Positions 8,477-18,139 are shown, numbered from the stretch's first letter. The stretch: 64,000 nucleotides of DNA from Mycobacterium terramassiliense (GCF_900157385.1 NZ_LT717701.1:1027772-1091771); one strand, 5' to 3'. The notes: generated by a model from the sequence alone, not told the origin. Translations and numbers: made by a program.

Positions 8477-9238
8477 ATGCGCGATCGCGAGACGATCGAC
8501 TCAGAATTGCGGCGCATCGCTCTCGAGCGCCGATCGGTCGGTGAGCGGGGCTCCCAGCCGTCGATCCGAGAGGTCGACGAACTGCTGGACGAGCGGCTGG
8601 GCCACCGCCCGCAGGCACCCGCGACCCAGGTACTTGCCGACCCCCCGCCGCAGCGCGCAACCCGTCGCAACGCGCCGTTCAGCCGCAAGGGTGTGTCGCG
8701 TCGTTTCGGCCTACTCGCGGCCTTGCCGCTCTCCCTGATCGCCGGTGCCGCCGCTGTGGTGGTGATGTCCGGGGCCCACCACCCCGAGCCGGCGGCCGAG
8801 CCGGCGGCAGTCCCGCCGCCGTCGAGCGTGCGACCCGTCCCCGCCGCGCCCGCGGCTCAGGCTCCGCAGCTTGACATCGTCGACAGGGCGCTCATCGGCG
8901 CGTTGAAACACGACGGCGTGCCGGTTCCCAGCCCCGAATACGTGACGGCCCATGGGCACGCAGTCTGCGACTTCCTGAGCCGACAACCCGATTTCGCCGA
9001 GGCCATCCGCTTCGTGCAGCGATCGACGATATGGGACGCCAACCAAAGCGCGAACTTCGTGGGTGGCGCCGTCGTCTCGTACTGCCCTCAGTACGAACAG
9101 GCAAGCCCGGGGGAGCTGCAGCCGGGCCTCCAGAAGAGTCTCTCTGATCTGCAAGCCGTGCAGGGTGACCTACAGGGCATCCAGGGCGATCTGCAAAACA
9201 TCAAAGACGGCCTGCCCGCTCTCCCGGGCCAACCGTGA
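8477..9238 (+). CDS. Membrane-anchored DUF732 protein
   Basis: The protein has 253 residues: a charged cytosolic N-terminus (1-76), one membrane segment (about 77-99), a Pro/Ala-rich linker (100-130), then a DUF732 domain (about 135-215) with GVPVPSPEYVTAHGHAVC and FVGGAVVSYCPQY, whose two cysteines probably form a disulfide outside the membrane. The C-terminus ends in a short repeat, LQAVQGDLQGIQGDLQNI, likely helical. DUF732 is a mycobacterial secreted or membrane domain of unknown function. The start codon has only a weak ribosome site. It is convergent with the next gene, with four bases between stops. Confidence 0.75.
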   Translation: MRDRETIDSELRRIALERRSVGERGSQPSIREVDELLDERLGHRPQAPATQVLADPPPQRATRRNAPFSRKGVSRRFGLLAALPLSLIAGAAAVVVMSGAHHPEPAAEPAAVPPPSSVRPVPAAPAAQAPQLDIVDRALIGALKHDGVPVPSPEYVTAHGHAVCDFLSRQPDFAEAIRFVQRSTIWDANQSANFVGGAVVSYCPQYEQASPGELQPGLQKSLSDLQAVQGDLQGIQGDLQNIKDGLPALPGQP

Positions 9239-9242
9239 TCCG

Positions 9243-9461
9243 TCAGGGGTCGGGTGGGGGTGGCGGCGGCGTCCATCGCTTGCCATCCGTCGTCCAGCCG
9301 CACGGCAGGTAGTTGAGCTGCGGAGGCTGGCCGCCGAATGTCAGGCACTTCGGTGCGCCCGGCGGCGGTCTGGGCGTCGGCGACGGTGTGCCGGCGTGCG
9401 CAACGTCCCCGCTGAGCATCAAAGCCCCAACGGCAACTGAAACCGCGACAAACTTCCGCAT
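9243..9461 (-). CDS. Small secreted proline-rich protein
   Basis: This 72-residue protein begins with MRKFVAVS, a hydrophobic stretch and an AHA cleavage site, a classic Sec signal peptide cut near residue 23. The mature part is about 45 residues, with two cysteines (KCLTFGG, LPCGWTTDGK) and a Pro-rich end (WTPPPPPPDP). I do not recognise a family. The start at 9461 gives the cleanest signal peptide; an upstream in-frame start at 9488 adds nine residues. Confidence 0.55.
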   Translation of the reverse strand: MRKFVAVSVAVGALMLSGDVAHAGTPSPTPRPPPGAPKCLTFGGQPPQLNYLPCGWTTDGKRWTPPPPPPDP

Positions 9462-9545
9462 CCGAGGCTCGGCAAGTGCTACGACCAACCAAGATCGATG
9501 CTAGTCGGCTGCGTCTCCGCGGAACCTTGAAAGTTGCTGCCAGTA

Positions 9546-10310
9546 TCAGCGGCGGCGTATCCAGATGACGACGCCGACGACGGCCAGCAGGAGCGCGGCG
9601 GCCACGACAGCGCCGCGTGGCAGCGCCGGAGTCGTTGCCCGAGCGGCGAGGGGCTGCACGTCTGTTGGCGGTTCAACCTCGTTCGCCGGCGGCTCGTCTG
9701 TCTCCCGGCTCTCGCGGGGTGGCCGTGAATCGACGCCCGACTCCTGCGCACGTGTGCTCAGGGGTACGGGCGCCTGCCCGGTGGAAGCTTCGGGCGTCGA
9801 GGGTTGTCGCCGGGAGCGGCCGCGGCGCCTGCGCGGCGCCCAGATCTCGTCTCCCAACTCGTCGGGAATCAGCCACATCAGCAGCGCGAGGTTGACCACC
9901 GCCAGCACACCGTGCAGCAGAACCTCGGCGGCGTGGAAACCCAGCGGCGTCGGTTTGTCGCGCGCCGTGGCGACACTGCTGATGAACAGCAAGATGGTGT
10001 AGGCCACGGCGCTCAGCGCGGTCACGGTTATCGCCGCGCGGCGATTCTGGGAACACGCCATGGCCGCCACGCCAAACGCCAGCAGCATCCCGCTGTACAG
10101 CGGGGTCGCTGTCAGGCCGAGAACCGGGGCGCCGGTGGGTCCGGCATGCGGATGTAGCGCCGCCGAGACCAGCCCGGCGATGCCGAAGACGCTCACCAGG
10201 GCGCCCTCGACCAAAAGGAACCAACGCCCGCTATGGAATCGCCCCGGGTCCATCGGGACCCTGCGCAGTCCCGACGTCAACCCGGGAACGTGTCCCGCCG
10301 TAATCGGCAT
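9546..10310 (-). CDS. DUF4383-like integral membrane protein
   Basis: The 254 residues have about four membrane segments between residues 25 and 145, a long polar, Arg/Pro-rich cytosolic segment (about 150-225) and a last membrane helix followed by an IRRR tail. The N-terminal half, with GLVSAALHPHAGP, VLGL and LHGVLAVVNLALLM, resembles the DUF4383 family of actinobacterial membrane proteins. Function is unknown. GGAGG eight bases upstream supports the start at 10310. No operon partner is evident. Confidence 0.65.
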   Translation of the reverse strand: MPITAGHVPGLTSGLRRVPMDPGRFHSGRWFLLVEGALVSVFGIAGLVSAALHPHAGPTGAPVLGLTATPLYSGMLLAFGVAAMACSQNRRAAITVTALSAVAYTILLFISSVATARDKPTPLGFHAAEVLLHGVLAVVNLALLMWLIPDELGDEIWAPRRRRGRSRRQPSTPEASTGQAPVPLSTRAQESGVDSRPPRESRETDEPPANEVEPPTDVQPLAARATTPALPRGAVVAAALLLAVVGVVIWIRRR

Positions 10311-10469
10311 CGCGCGACCTCCAGCACCAACAATTTCCGCGTATCGACTACCCGCTGCCGGACGGACTATTCCCGCGGTCTTTGCGCCTGGCTTGGTTGC
10401 TCGCGCGCCTGGGTATCTATGCAGTCAGACCGGCGCACCCGCGACTGTGTCGTTCACGAAGGAGGCATC

Positions 10470-10700
10470 ATGTTGCACAGCGTTGTCCTTGCCGCGGCAC
10501 AACAACCCGAGGCCGCGGGCATCATCCTCAAGGGAATCAAAGGCATCTTCGTCGCTATCGGAAGCATCATCGCCGCCATCGTGTGCGCCCTCATCGCCGG
10601 CATGAAGGGTCGCAGCGCCCTCGGCTGGGGCATTCTCGGACTGTTCTTCTCGATCCTGACGCTGATCGTCGTCATCGTCATTCCGTCGAAGAAGTCGTGA
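10470..10700 (+). CDS. Small two-helix membrane protein
   Basis: This 76-residue protein has two hydrophobic helices (about 24-46 and 52-72) separated by MKGRSALGWG and ends in PSKKS. AAGGAGG lies six bases before the ATG, an unusually good ribosome site for this region. The GRSALGWGILGLFFS-type turn recalls small actinobacterial membrane proteins with a glycine-rich hairpin. Function unknown. Confidence 0.65.
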   Translation: MLHSVVLAAAQQPEAAGIILKGIKGIFVAIGSIIAAIVCALIAGMKGRSALGWGILGLFFSILTLIVVIVIPSKKS

Positions 10701-10983
10701 CCTGCGTTTGGCTCGGAGAGCCCTCCCGATCAGTTCAGGCGGCCTTATCGACGTGGCCTCGGGCGGCGGAAGCTCACGGGCTATGCAGTTTTCGTCACGT
10801 GTCGGCCGGGTGACCCGGAGGTCGATTCCAGCCCGCAATGACAACACTTATGGTCACGTTTGTGCCCGGCTTGGTAGTGGGTCAGTTTTGAAATGGACTA
10901 GAACTTCGCCCGCGGTGGTTGCGGGAGGGGAGCACTGAGTCTGGACGCACCCCGACATCGACGCACTTCCGGGACTGTCCGAG
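10701..10983. other. Intergenic stretch, possible IS end
   Basis: No gene is evident. Around 10855-10895 the sequence contains TTATGGTCACG and GTGGGTCAGTTTT, which resembles terminal sequences I associate with actinobacterial insertion sequences. I cannot match it to a named element. It lies next to the transposase fragment on the right, so the stretch may be leftover IS DNA. Confidence 0.3.
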
Positions 10984-11265
10984 TTAAGGCGCCGGGCAAG
11001 TCCAGAAGCGTGGTGTCAGGGTTCGCTCGATCGCCGTAAACACACCGAGCAGGTAGCAGGTTGCCGCCACCGAGGTCAACGCCCGCTCGGCACGCTTGCG
11101 CCATAACTGCTGCGGGCGCAACTTCGGGATGACCACATCCAGCGCGCCGGCAGGCGGCGGGTCCGCGTTGGGCGAAAAATCCGATCTGCTGCCCCTCCGA
11201 TCTGTCAAATAGCTCAACGTACCAGGCCGGCGACTTATGAACTCGCGTTTGCTGGGTTGCGGCAT
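10984..11265 (-). pseudogene. IS256-family (mutator) transposase fragment
   Basis: A 93-codon frame contains ALDVVIPKLR and RKRAERALTSVAATCYLLGV, the two conserved blocks in the N-terminal half of IS256-type transposases. The segment normally between them (FP-x-WLLERR) is deleted, and after LLGV the sequence loses all similarity. The DDE catalytic residues are absent. No intact IS or terminal inverted repeats are visible, so this is a dead fragment. Confidence 0.6.
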
Positions 11266-11341
11266 GAGGCGTGGGCAAAGTCTTACAAATCGATAATAAT
11301 TTTGGCATCGAATGATGGTGTAAGCGATTGTCTGTGTGCTA

Positions 11342-11370
11342 TTGATAGTGCTTATCGACTAGGCTAGCGT
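11342..11370 (+). promoter_or_regulatory. Candidate sigma-A-type promoter of the mce operon
   Basis: TTGATA (11342-11347) and TAGCGT (11365-11370) are separated by 17 bp, the ideal spacing. They sit in an AT-richer stretch about 220 bp before the first gene of the operon. This is sequence resemblance only. Confidence 0.35.
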
Positions 11371-11589
11371 GTTACCGCGTATCCGATTGAGCTGCAGAGT
11401 CACGGAACGTGATGGCACCGCCTCGGGCAAGTTTTGCGCGATGGCGCCTGAATTTCTTCTGCTCGGCGCTCGAGAAATTGTCACTCGGCATTGAGGAAAT
11501 CAATCGTGGAAGGTCACCAATGATCGTGGTTGCTGCTACGCGATGATCGGTGATGTTGGTTTGCTTGACGAGCTGACGGCCTCGATTCG

Positions 11590-12459
11590 ATGACCACGCC
11601 CCACGAACTGGCGCCTGACGTCGAATGCGCCAACGATGGCGCGGATGCGATCCGGGACTGGGCCACGGGATACGTCAAACGCCACCCGCTCGCCTCCCTC
11701 GCGACTGTCGGTGAACAGTTCGTGCTTGCCGTACGCACCGTTCAGTACTTCTTCTCCGATCTCGCGACCGGCCGATTCCAATGGCAAGAGTTCGTCAGGC
11801 AGGGCGCGTTCATGGCTGGGGCGGCAGTGCTGCCGACAATTCTGGTGTCGTTGCCGATCAGCGTCACCTTGTCAATCCAGTTCGCTTTGCTGGCCGGCCA
11901 GGTCGGTGCCACCTCACTCGCCGGCGCGGCGAGCGGACTCGCGGTCATCCGGCAGGGAGCGTCGCTCGTGGCCGCCGTTCTCATGGCGTCGGCGGTTGGG
12001 TCGGCCATCACCGCCGACCTGGGTTCGCGGACCATGCGCGAGGAGACCGACGCCATGGAGGTGATGGGCGTGTCGGTCATTCGCCGCCTGGTGGTACCGC
12101 GCTTCGCTGCCGCCATCATGATCGCCTTTGCGCTCACCGGAGTCGTGTGCTTCGTCGGATTCTTTGCGAGCTACATGTTCAACGTGTACTTCCAGAACGG
12201 TGCGCCCGGCAGCTTCGTGACAACGTTCGCTTCGTTCGCGACAACCGACGACATGATTCTGGCGTTGCTGAAGGCCGTCATGTTCGGCGCCATCGTGGCC
12301 ATCGTGGCATCCCATAAAGGCCTGGCCACCAAAGGCGGCCCGACGGGCGTCGCGAACTCGGTGAATGCTGCTGTGGTCGAAGCGATCCTGCTTCTGATGA
12401 TTGTCAACGTCGTCGTCAGTCAGCTCTACGTCATGTTGTCGCCCAGGACGGGACTGTGA
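11590..12459 (+). CDS. yrbEA: YrbEA-type MlaE permease of the mce operon
   Basis: This is one of two permease subunits of an Mce lipid importer in the plasma membrane. The 289 residues hold the MlaE/YrbE domain, with several membrane helices and the conserved block ADLGSRTMREETDAMEVMGV near residue 145, equivalent to the EQxDA loop that contacts the ATPase. It starts the operon. The ATG has no good ribosome site, and an in-frame stop just upstream (TGA about 22 bases before) limits other starts. One base separates its stop from yrbEB. It is divergent enough from YrbE1A/4A (as recalled) that I do not assign an operon number. Confidence 0.88.
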   Translation: MTTPHELAPDVECANDGADAIRDWATGYVKRHPLASLATVGEQFVLAVRTVQYFFSDLATGRFQWQEFVRQGAFMAGAAVLPTILVSLPISVTLSIQFALLAGQVGATSLAGAASGLAVIRQGASLVAAVLMASAVGSAITADLGSRTMREETDAMEVMGVSVIRRLVVPRFAAAIMIAFALTGVVCFVGFFASYMFNVYFQNGAPGSFVTTFASFATTDDMILALLKAVMFGAIVAIVASHKGLATKGGPTGVANSVNAAVVEAILLLMIVNVVVSQLYVMLSPRTGL

Positions 12460-12460
12460 C

Positions 12461-13324
12461 ATGGCGGTCTCCACTTACTTGCCACTGGGACCCGTTGCGG
12501 GCCGGCTGCTTAGGCTCCACCGGAGGATGACCAAGCCGATCGTTCGGCTTGGGCACATGCTTGTCTTCTTCTTTCGAGCGGTGGTCGCGGTGCCGATCGC
12601 CATGAGTCATTACCGCGGTGAGTTCCTGCGACTGCTGTCGAACATCACCTGGGGTAACGGCTCACTCGTTGTGGGTGGTGGCACCGCTGGCGTAGCTCTT
12701 GTGCTTGGGATGACCGTCGGTGCACTGGTCGGTATTGAGGGCTACAACTTTCTCGACCTGCTCGGCCTGGGCCCCGCGACCGGCTTCGTCTCATCGTTGG
12801 TCAACACCCGCGAGTTGGCTCCGCTCATGGTCTCGCTGGCATTTGCGATGCAGGGCGGCTGCCGATTCACCGCACAGCTCGGGTCGATGCGCATCGCCGA
12901 AGAGATCGATGCCCTGGAATCGATTGCGATCCGGCCAATCCCGTTCCTGGTGACCACCCGGCTGATCGCCTCGGTGATCGCGATACTTCCGCTATATGCC
13001 GCGTGTCTGGCGATTAGCTACCTGACCACTCAGGTGGTGGTGGGGATCAGTAGCGGGGGCTCGACCGGGTCCTACCTGCACTACTTCTCGTTGATGCTGG
13101 CCGGAAAAGACATTGTCTATTCGTTATTCAAGGCCGCCGTCTTCGTCTGGATCACCTCCACGATTCAGTGCTACTACGGGTTCTACGCAAGCGGCGGCCC
13201 CGAGGGGGTAGGTGTTGCCGCGGGACACGGTATGCGGGCCAGCATCACCGTCGTGATCATGGTGAACATGCTGCTCACCATGGCATTGTGGGGCGCCGAC
13301 GCCGGTGCGAGGTTCGGTGGTTAG
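12461..13324 (+). CDS. yrbEB: YrbEB-type MlaE permease of the mce operon
   Basis: The second permease subunit has 287 residues and the same MlaE fold. Its conserved loop GSMRIAEEIDALESIAI near residue 150 faces the shared ATPase (MceG/Mkl, not encoded here). GGPEGVGVAAGHGMRAS near the end matches the conserved C-terminal GGP-GVG motif of YrbEB proteins. It begins one base after the yrbEA stop and is followed by mceA after four bases, so it is translationally coupled. Confidence 0.9.
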   Translation: MAVSTYLPLGPVAGRLLRLHRRMTKPIVRLGHMLVFFFRAVVAVPIAMSHYRGEFLRLLSNITWGNGSLVVGGGTAGVALVLGMTVGALVGIEGYNFLDLLGLGPATGFVSSLVNTRELAPLMVSLAFAMQGGCRFTAQLGSMRIAEEIDALESIAIRPIPFLVTTRLIASVIAILPLYAACLAISYLTTQVVVGISSGGSTGSYLHYFSLMLAGKDIVYSLFKAAVFVWITSTIQCYYGFYASGGPEGVGVAAGHGMRASITVVIMVNMLLTMALWGADAGARFGG

Positions 13325-13328
13325 GCAG

Positions 13329-14924
13329 ATGGCTAAGCCCAATTCCTTTGAGCTGGACGGACGTGGCCCATCGGATCGACAGCTGCTCGGTATCGGAATG
13401 GCGGTTGTGGTCGTCGCGGTGCTGCTCACTGTGGGTATGTTGGCGAAATCGACGGGTCGGCTGAACGACTACGTCCGCGTGGTCGCCGATCTGGTCAACG
13501 TAGGCGACGGCCTCCCGGAAAGGTCCGACGTCAAGTATCGCGGCGTGTTGGTCGGAACGGTTGACGGTGTCGTTCCTGCCGCCAAGGGAAAACCCAACTA
13601 CGTCCAGATTGACCTCAAACCCGAGTACGCGCAGTCGATTCCGGCCAGCGTGACCGCACGGGTGGTACCCAGCAACGTCTTCGCGGTTTCGTCGGTGCAG
13701 CTGGTGGGCGTCGGTTCTGGAGGACCGGGCGCAACGATGCACTCCGGCGCCCACATTCCCGAGGACACCCGGCTGCCGACGGTGCTGTTCCAAACCACGA
13801 TCAGCAAGCTGCGGGACCTGCTCGCCGCGGCGGGGCGCGGGCGAGAAGACCGGTCCTTAGGGATCTTGGCAGCCCTGGCTGCCGCCACCGACCATCGTCG
13901 GATCGCACTGCTGAACGATGGAACGCAACTGAATCGTCTTCTCGACCAGCTCAATTCAATCGTCAGCACCGATTCTGGCGCGTCGACAATATCCGCGCTC
14001 GTCGACGCGACCCGGGGCCTGCAGGATACCGCGCCTGATCTTGTTGACGCCCTGCATCAGGCCGTCGCACCGATGCGAACCTTTGCGGAGACACGCGCGC
14101 AGTTGGCCACGTTGATCGACGGCGCCGATCGCACCGTGGGCACCACTCGTGAATCATTCGCCAACCACATCGATCAGCTCATCGGGATCACGACCGACTT
14201 GACGCCGGTGCTGGGAGTGCTGGCGCAGAAATCCAACAACTTCGTGCCGGGGGTTACCAAGCTGGACAACCTGGCCAACAGATTCATGGAGGAAGTCTGG
14301 ATGCCGGACAAGAATGTCGGCAATATGCGAACGACACTGTCGTTCACGCCAAACTACGACTACACACGTGCCGACTGCCCCCACTACGGCGAGCTGAAGG
14401 CACCCAGCTGTTTCACCGCACCGCTGGTCCCAGTACGGCCTGATCTGCCGGAAGTGCTGCTGCCGCAGAACTATCAGCCGCCCAGGGATCTGGCACCGCC
14501 GCCGGGGACGGTTATCGGCCCGGACGGCAACCTCGTCGCCGTCGGGCCGCCGCTGATCAACCCGAATCCCAATCTTGCCGATCCCAATCCCCCTCTCCCC
14601 GCATGGCTGACGCCGTCGCCACCGGTGCCGGGAAGCGCCAATCCCGATAACCCATCGCCGGGGTTGCCCGCGCCCGCCTCACCCCCGCTGGAGGCCCCCT
14701 GGGTTGCACCGACGGCACCGAAGGCGCCGTGGATTCCGCAGTCTTCATTCCGGACGTCCTTCGGCGGCAACGTCGGGCCGGTTGGCAGCCAACAAGAACG
14801 AAATATGTTGAGCGTGATCACCGGCCAAACCGCGTCTGACGCCACTCAGCTCCTGCTGGGTCCGGTCGCGCGCGGGACAACGGTTTCCGTTGTTCATCCA
14901 CCACCAGGCGGGGGACCCACATGA
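13329..14924 (+). CDS. mceA: MceA-family lipid-shuttling protein with long proline-rich tail
   Basis: The 531 residues comprise an N-terminal membrane anchor (about 22-42), an MlaD/Mce domain (about 45-125; VKYRGVLVGTV, VVPSNVFAVSSVQL), the helical Mce coiled region (to about 350) and a Pro/Asn/Ala-rich tail of roughly 130 residues, with many PNPN and PLPAP stretches. MceA-F subunits assemble a hexameric tunnel that carries lipids through the periplasm. The tail is longer than I recall for Mce1A or Mce4A and could reach the cell wall. A GTG at 13305 is an alternative start. It overlaps mceB by four bases (ATGA). Confidence 0.88.
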   Translation: MAKPNSFELDGRGPSDRQLLGIGMAVVVVAVLLTVGMLAKSTGRLNDYVRVVADLVNVGDGLPERSDVKYRGVLVGTVDGVVPAAKGKPNYVQIDLKPEYAQSIPASVTARVVPSNVFAVSSVQLVGVGSGGPGATMHSGAHIPEDTRLPTVLFQTTISKLRDLLAAAGRGREDRSLGILAALAAATDHRRIALLNDGTQLNRLLDQLNSIVSTDSGASTISALVDATRGLQDTAPDLVDALHQAVAPMRTFAETRAQLATLIDGADRTVGTTRESFANHIDQLIGITTDLTPVLGVLAQKSNNFVPGVTKLDNLANRFMEEVWMPDKNVGNMRTTLSFTPNYDYTRADCPHYGELKAPSCFTAPLVPVRPDLPEVLLPQNYQPPRDLAPPPGTVIGPDGNLVAVGPPLINPNPNLADPNPPLPAWLTPSPPVPGSANPDNPSPGLPAPASPPLEAPWVAPTAPKAPWIPQSSFRTSFGGNVGPVGSQQERNMLSVITGQTASDATQLLLGPVARGTTVSVVHPPPGGGPT

Positions 14925-15976
14925 AATTCCGGGGGCCGCTGATCGGCCTCGCCCTGTTCATGATCGTCGCGCTGACGCTCACCTGGCTCGTGTACGTCAG
15001 CCTACGGCGCGACGTGGCCGGGAAGACGAACTCATACTCGGCGGTATTCACCGACGTCTACGGACTTCGAGAGGGTGACGACGTCCGGATGGCCGGGGTG
15101 CGCGTGGGACGGGTCGAAAAGATCGAACTCGACGGGAAACTCGCGAAGGTCACGTTCGTGGTGCAGCAGCAACAACGCCTCTACGGGAACACGCTCGCCT
15201 CCGTGACGTACCAGAACATCGTCGGGCAGCGTTACCTCGGCCTGTCTTTGGACAAGGAAGGCAATCAAGATGCGCTTGCGCCCGGGAGTGTCATCCCGTT
15301 GGAGCGCACGGAACCATCCTTCGACGTCACCGCGCTACTCAACGGCTACGAGCCGCTGTTCAGTCTGTTGAATCCACAGGATGCCGACAACCTCACCAAG
15401 GGCATCATCCAGTCGCTGCAGGGCGATACGTCCTCTCTTGCCGCGTTGATCAGCCAGACATCCACGCTGACAGAGACATTCGCCGGAAGGGATCAGGCGC
15501 TCGGCGACGTGATCACCAACCTGAACAAGGTGGTTGGCAACCTTGCGCAGCAGAACGACAACCTCGACGGTGTCATCACACAGGCCCGTGACGTGGTTTC
15601 CAAGCTCGATCAGCGTCGTCCCGAGTTGCAGGCCTCGGTCGGCACGCTGGCCCGGGTGATGGGCCGGCTGTCGGCCTCGGCCGCGGACGTGTATCCGGCG
15701 CTTCGCGAATTCATCGATCGTAAGCCGGGTGCCACCAGACACTTAATGGATATCGAACCCCAGCTGGCCTACTTCGGCGACAACATGCCGCTGCTGCTCA
15801 AGGGGCTCGCCAGAGTCGGCGACCAGGGCGCCTACGGCAACGCCTACGTGTGCGACGTGAACTTCATGGCGTTCTACCCCGGCTTCAACGACATCGTGCC
15901 GATCATCATCAATGCCGCCACACCCGGAAACAAGGCGTGGCACAGCCCGAGATGTCGGAGCACAGCAGATGGCTGA
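14921..15976 (+). CDS. mceB: MceB-family protein
   Basis: 351 residues: membrane anchor at about 5-27, MlaD domain (DVYGLREGDDVRMAGVRVG, ASVTYQNIVGQRYLGL) and a helical region with Gln/Asn-rich heptads (VVGNLAQQNDNLDGVI). The C-terminal CDVNFMAFYPG region is typical of MceB subunits. ATGA overlap with mceA; the end overlaps mceC by eight bases. Confidence 0.88.
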   Translation: MKFRGPLIGLALFMIVALTLTWLVYVSLRRDVAGKTNSYSAVFTDVYGLREGDDVRMAGVRVGRVEKIELDGKLAKVTFVVQQQQRLYGNTLASVTYQNIVGQRYLGLSLDKEGNQDALAPGSVIPLERTEPSFDVTALLNGYEPLFSLLNPQDADNLTKGIIQSLQGDTSSLAALISQTSTLTETFAGRDQALGDVITNLNKVVGNLAQQNDNLDGVITQARDVVSKLDQRRPELQASVGTLARVMGRLSASAADVYPALREFIDRKPGATRHLMDIEPQLAYFGDNMPLLLKGLARVGDQGAYGNAYVCDVNFMAFYPGFNDIVPIIINAATPGNKAWHSPRCRSTADG

Positions 15977-17024
15977 TTCGTCCGTATGGCTCCGACTTAC
16001 GAGTATGAGGAAACGTCCGCTCGAGAGCTACAACAAGATGTGGCTTGGGTCTATCGCGGTCGCGGTGGTGGCGGTGCTGATCGGCACCATGTTGTTGGTT
16101 CACGCACTCGGCGCCGGGTATCGGCATTATACCGCGGAGTTTCTGCAGGCTGCCTCGCTGCGAGACGGTAACCCGATCGTGGTCGCGGGCATCCCCGTCG
16201 GCAACGTCACCAGCATGAAACTCGTCGGCGACCATGTCGAGGCGGGCCTGAAGATTCGCGGAAATGTCGTGCTGGGCAAGGACTCCAAGGCGAAGATCAA
16301 AGTGACTACCATCCTGGGTTCGCGTTACCTCTCCGTGGAGCCCAACGGCCCGGCGTCCCTGCCCAACAACACGTTCGATTTGTCACACACCGAAGTTCCC
16401 TACGATCTTCAAGCCGCATTGCGGGACGCCACGACAACTTTCGAGCAGGTCGACTCCGACAGATTTGCGCAATCCCTAGCGGTGCTGGGCAAGCAACTCG
16501 AGGGCCTGCCCTCGGTCGTGCCGCAGGCGATCGCAAACATCAACTCGCTCTCCTCGGTCATCGCCGTGCGACGCGACCAACTGGGCCAGCTCCTGCGAAG
16601 CACTGAACAGGTGACCAACACGCTGCGGCGCCAGCAAGCAGGCATCGGCAATCTGGTCGACCAAGGGCAAGACTTGCTGAGTCAATTCGTGGCGCGGCGA
16701 GCCGTTTTCCACGCGATGATGCGATCACTGACCAGCCTTGTCGACAACATGAGCCAGCTCGTGGTCAACGATCGTTCGGGTCTTGACTCGCTGCTCAACG
16801 ACATGCGCGACTTCACCACCCTGATTGGTAAACACGACGACCTGCTGCGCAACCTCCTGCAAGTTACCCCGATCTTCTTCCGCGAGGCGGCCAACCTCAC
16901 CGGTGACGGCAACGCGATCAACTTCAACGCCCCCAACATCCCCGCCATCGACTCATGGATGTGCGCGATCAGCGGCCGCGCCAAACAGTTTGGCATGATC
17001 CAATACTTCAAGGATTGCAAGTGA
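15969..17024 (+). CDS. mceC: MceC-family protein
   Basis: 351 residues: a basic N-terminus (RKRPLESYNK), a membrane anchor at about 25-48, an MlaD domain (SLRDGNPIVVAGIPVGNV, TTILGSRYLSVEP) and helical heptads rich in Gln/Leu. The end has the usual MceC pair of cysteines (SWMCAISG, YFKDCK). It starts inside the mceB end and overlaps mceD (GTGA), so all six mce genes form one polycistron. Confidence 0.88.
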   Translation: MADSSVWLRLTSMRKRPLESYNKMWLGSIAVAVVAVLIGTMLLVHALGAGYRHYTAEFLQAASLRDGNPIVVAGIPVGNVTSMKLVGDHVEAGLKIRGNVVLGKDSKAKIKVTTILGSRYLSVEPNGPASLPNNTFDLSHTEVPYDLQAALRDATTTFEQVDSDRFAQSLAVLGKQLEGLPSVVPQAIANINSLSSVIAVRRDQLGQLLRSTEQVTNTLRRQQAGIGNLVDQGQDLLSQFVARRAVFHAMMRSLTSLVDNMSQLVVNDRSGLDSLLNDMRDFTTLIGKHDDLLRNLLQVTPIFFREAANLTGDGNAINFNAPNIPAIDSWMCAISGRAKQFGMIQYFKDCK

Positions 17025-18139
17025 CCAGGCTCACGGGCAGGCTCAAGACCACGGTCATCACCGCCGTCATCGCAGCGCTCACGGCGATCGGCGTCGGGTG
17101 GTGGTACCTGGGCACCGGGGACGACCCAATCACCGTCACCGCGCAATTCGACAGCGCCTCAGGATTGTACGAAGGCAACGTCGTAGCCGTTTTAGGCATG
17201 CCGGTAGGCAAAATCACCAAGATCATCCCCAGGGGAGGCTATGTCGAGGTCCAGTTCACGGTCGACCGCAACGTCAAGGTTCCCGCGGACGCTCAGGCCG
17301 TCACTGTGTCGACGTCCATCCTCACCGACCGGCAGATCGAGCTCACCCCGCCGTACCACGGCGGTCCTGCCTTGGAGAACCACGACACGATCGGCTTGAC
17401 CCGAACCAAGACACCAGTCGAGTTCAGCCGCGTGCTCAGCGTTCTCGACAAGGTGACCAAATCACTTGAGGGAGACGGCCATGGCGGCGGGCCCGTCGCT
17501 GACGTTCTCAACAGCGGCGCCGAGGTAGTCGACGGCAACGGCGGCAAGATCAAAGCTGCGCTCGATGAACTTTCCAAGGCGTTGCGGCTCAGCAGCGACG
17601 GTGGCGCCCAGACGCGCGAGCAGATCAGCACCATCGTCAAAAACATCAGCACGCTGTTCGACGCCGTGGCCGCCAATGACGCAAAGCTGCGCGAATTCGC
17701 CTCCACTCTCCACCAAGTCAGCCAAGTCATGGCAGACGAGGATTTTGGCAGCGGCGACACAGGGAAGAAGCTTCAGCAACTGGTCCAGCAGGCCGGCGAC
17801 CTCCTCGACGCCAATCGCGACAGCATCAAGCACGCCCTGCCCAACGGCAACAACATTCTGCAGACGGTGACCGACGAGCGCCGCGGCCTCGCCGAACTTC
17901 TGGACCTCGGCCCACTCGTGGCCGACAACGCCTACAACATGATCGATCGGGCCAACGGAAGCGTGCGTGCGCGCTTCCTCACGGACCGAATGGTCTTCGA
18001 CAGCCAGTACACCAAGGAGATCTGCAACTTGATGGGCCTTCGACAACTCGGATGCGGTACCGGGACGCTTCAGGACTTCGGCCCGGATTTCGGGTTGACG
18101 TACGTGCTGGACGGCTTGTCTGCGATGGGGCAGGAATGA
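17021..18139 (+). CDS. mceD: MceD-family protein
   Basis: 372 residues from a GTG overlapping the mceC stop: anchor at about 10-28, MlaD domain (SASGLYEGNVVAVLGMPVGKI, VSTSILTDRQIELTPPY) and a helical tail. Internal cysteines (ICNLMGLRQLGCG) match the MceD pattern. No stretch is missing. It overlaps mceE by four bases. Confidence 0.88.
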   Translation: MTRLTGRLKTTVITAVIAALTAIGVGWWYLGTGDDPITVTAQFDSASGLYEGNVVAVLGMPVGKITKIIPRGGYVEVQFTVDRNVKVPADAQAVTVSTSILTDRQIELTPPYHGGPALENHDTIGLTRTKTPVEFSRVLSVLDKVTKSLEGDGHGGGPVADVLNSGAEVVDGNGGKIKAALDELSKALRLSSDGGAQTREQISTIVKNISTLFDAVAANDAKLREFASTLHQVSQVMADEDFGSGDTGKKLQQLVQQAGDLLDANRDSIKHALPNGNNILQTVTDERRGLAELLDLGPLVADNAYNMIDRANGSVRARFLTDRMVFDSQYTKEICNLMGLRQLGCGTGTLQDFGPDFGLTYVLDGLSAMGQE

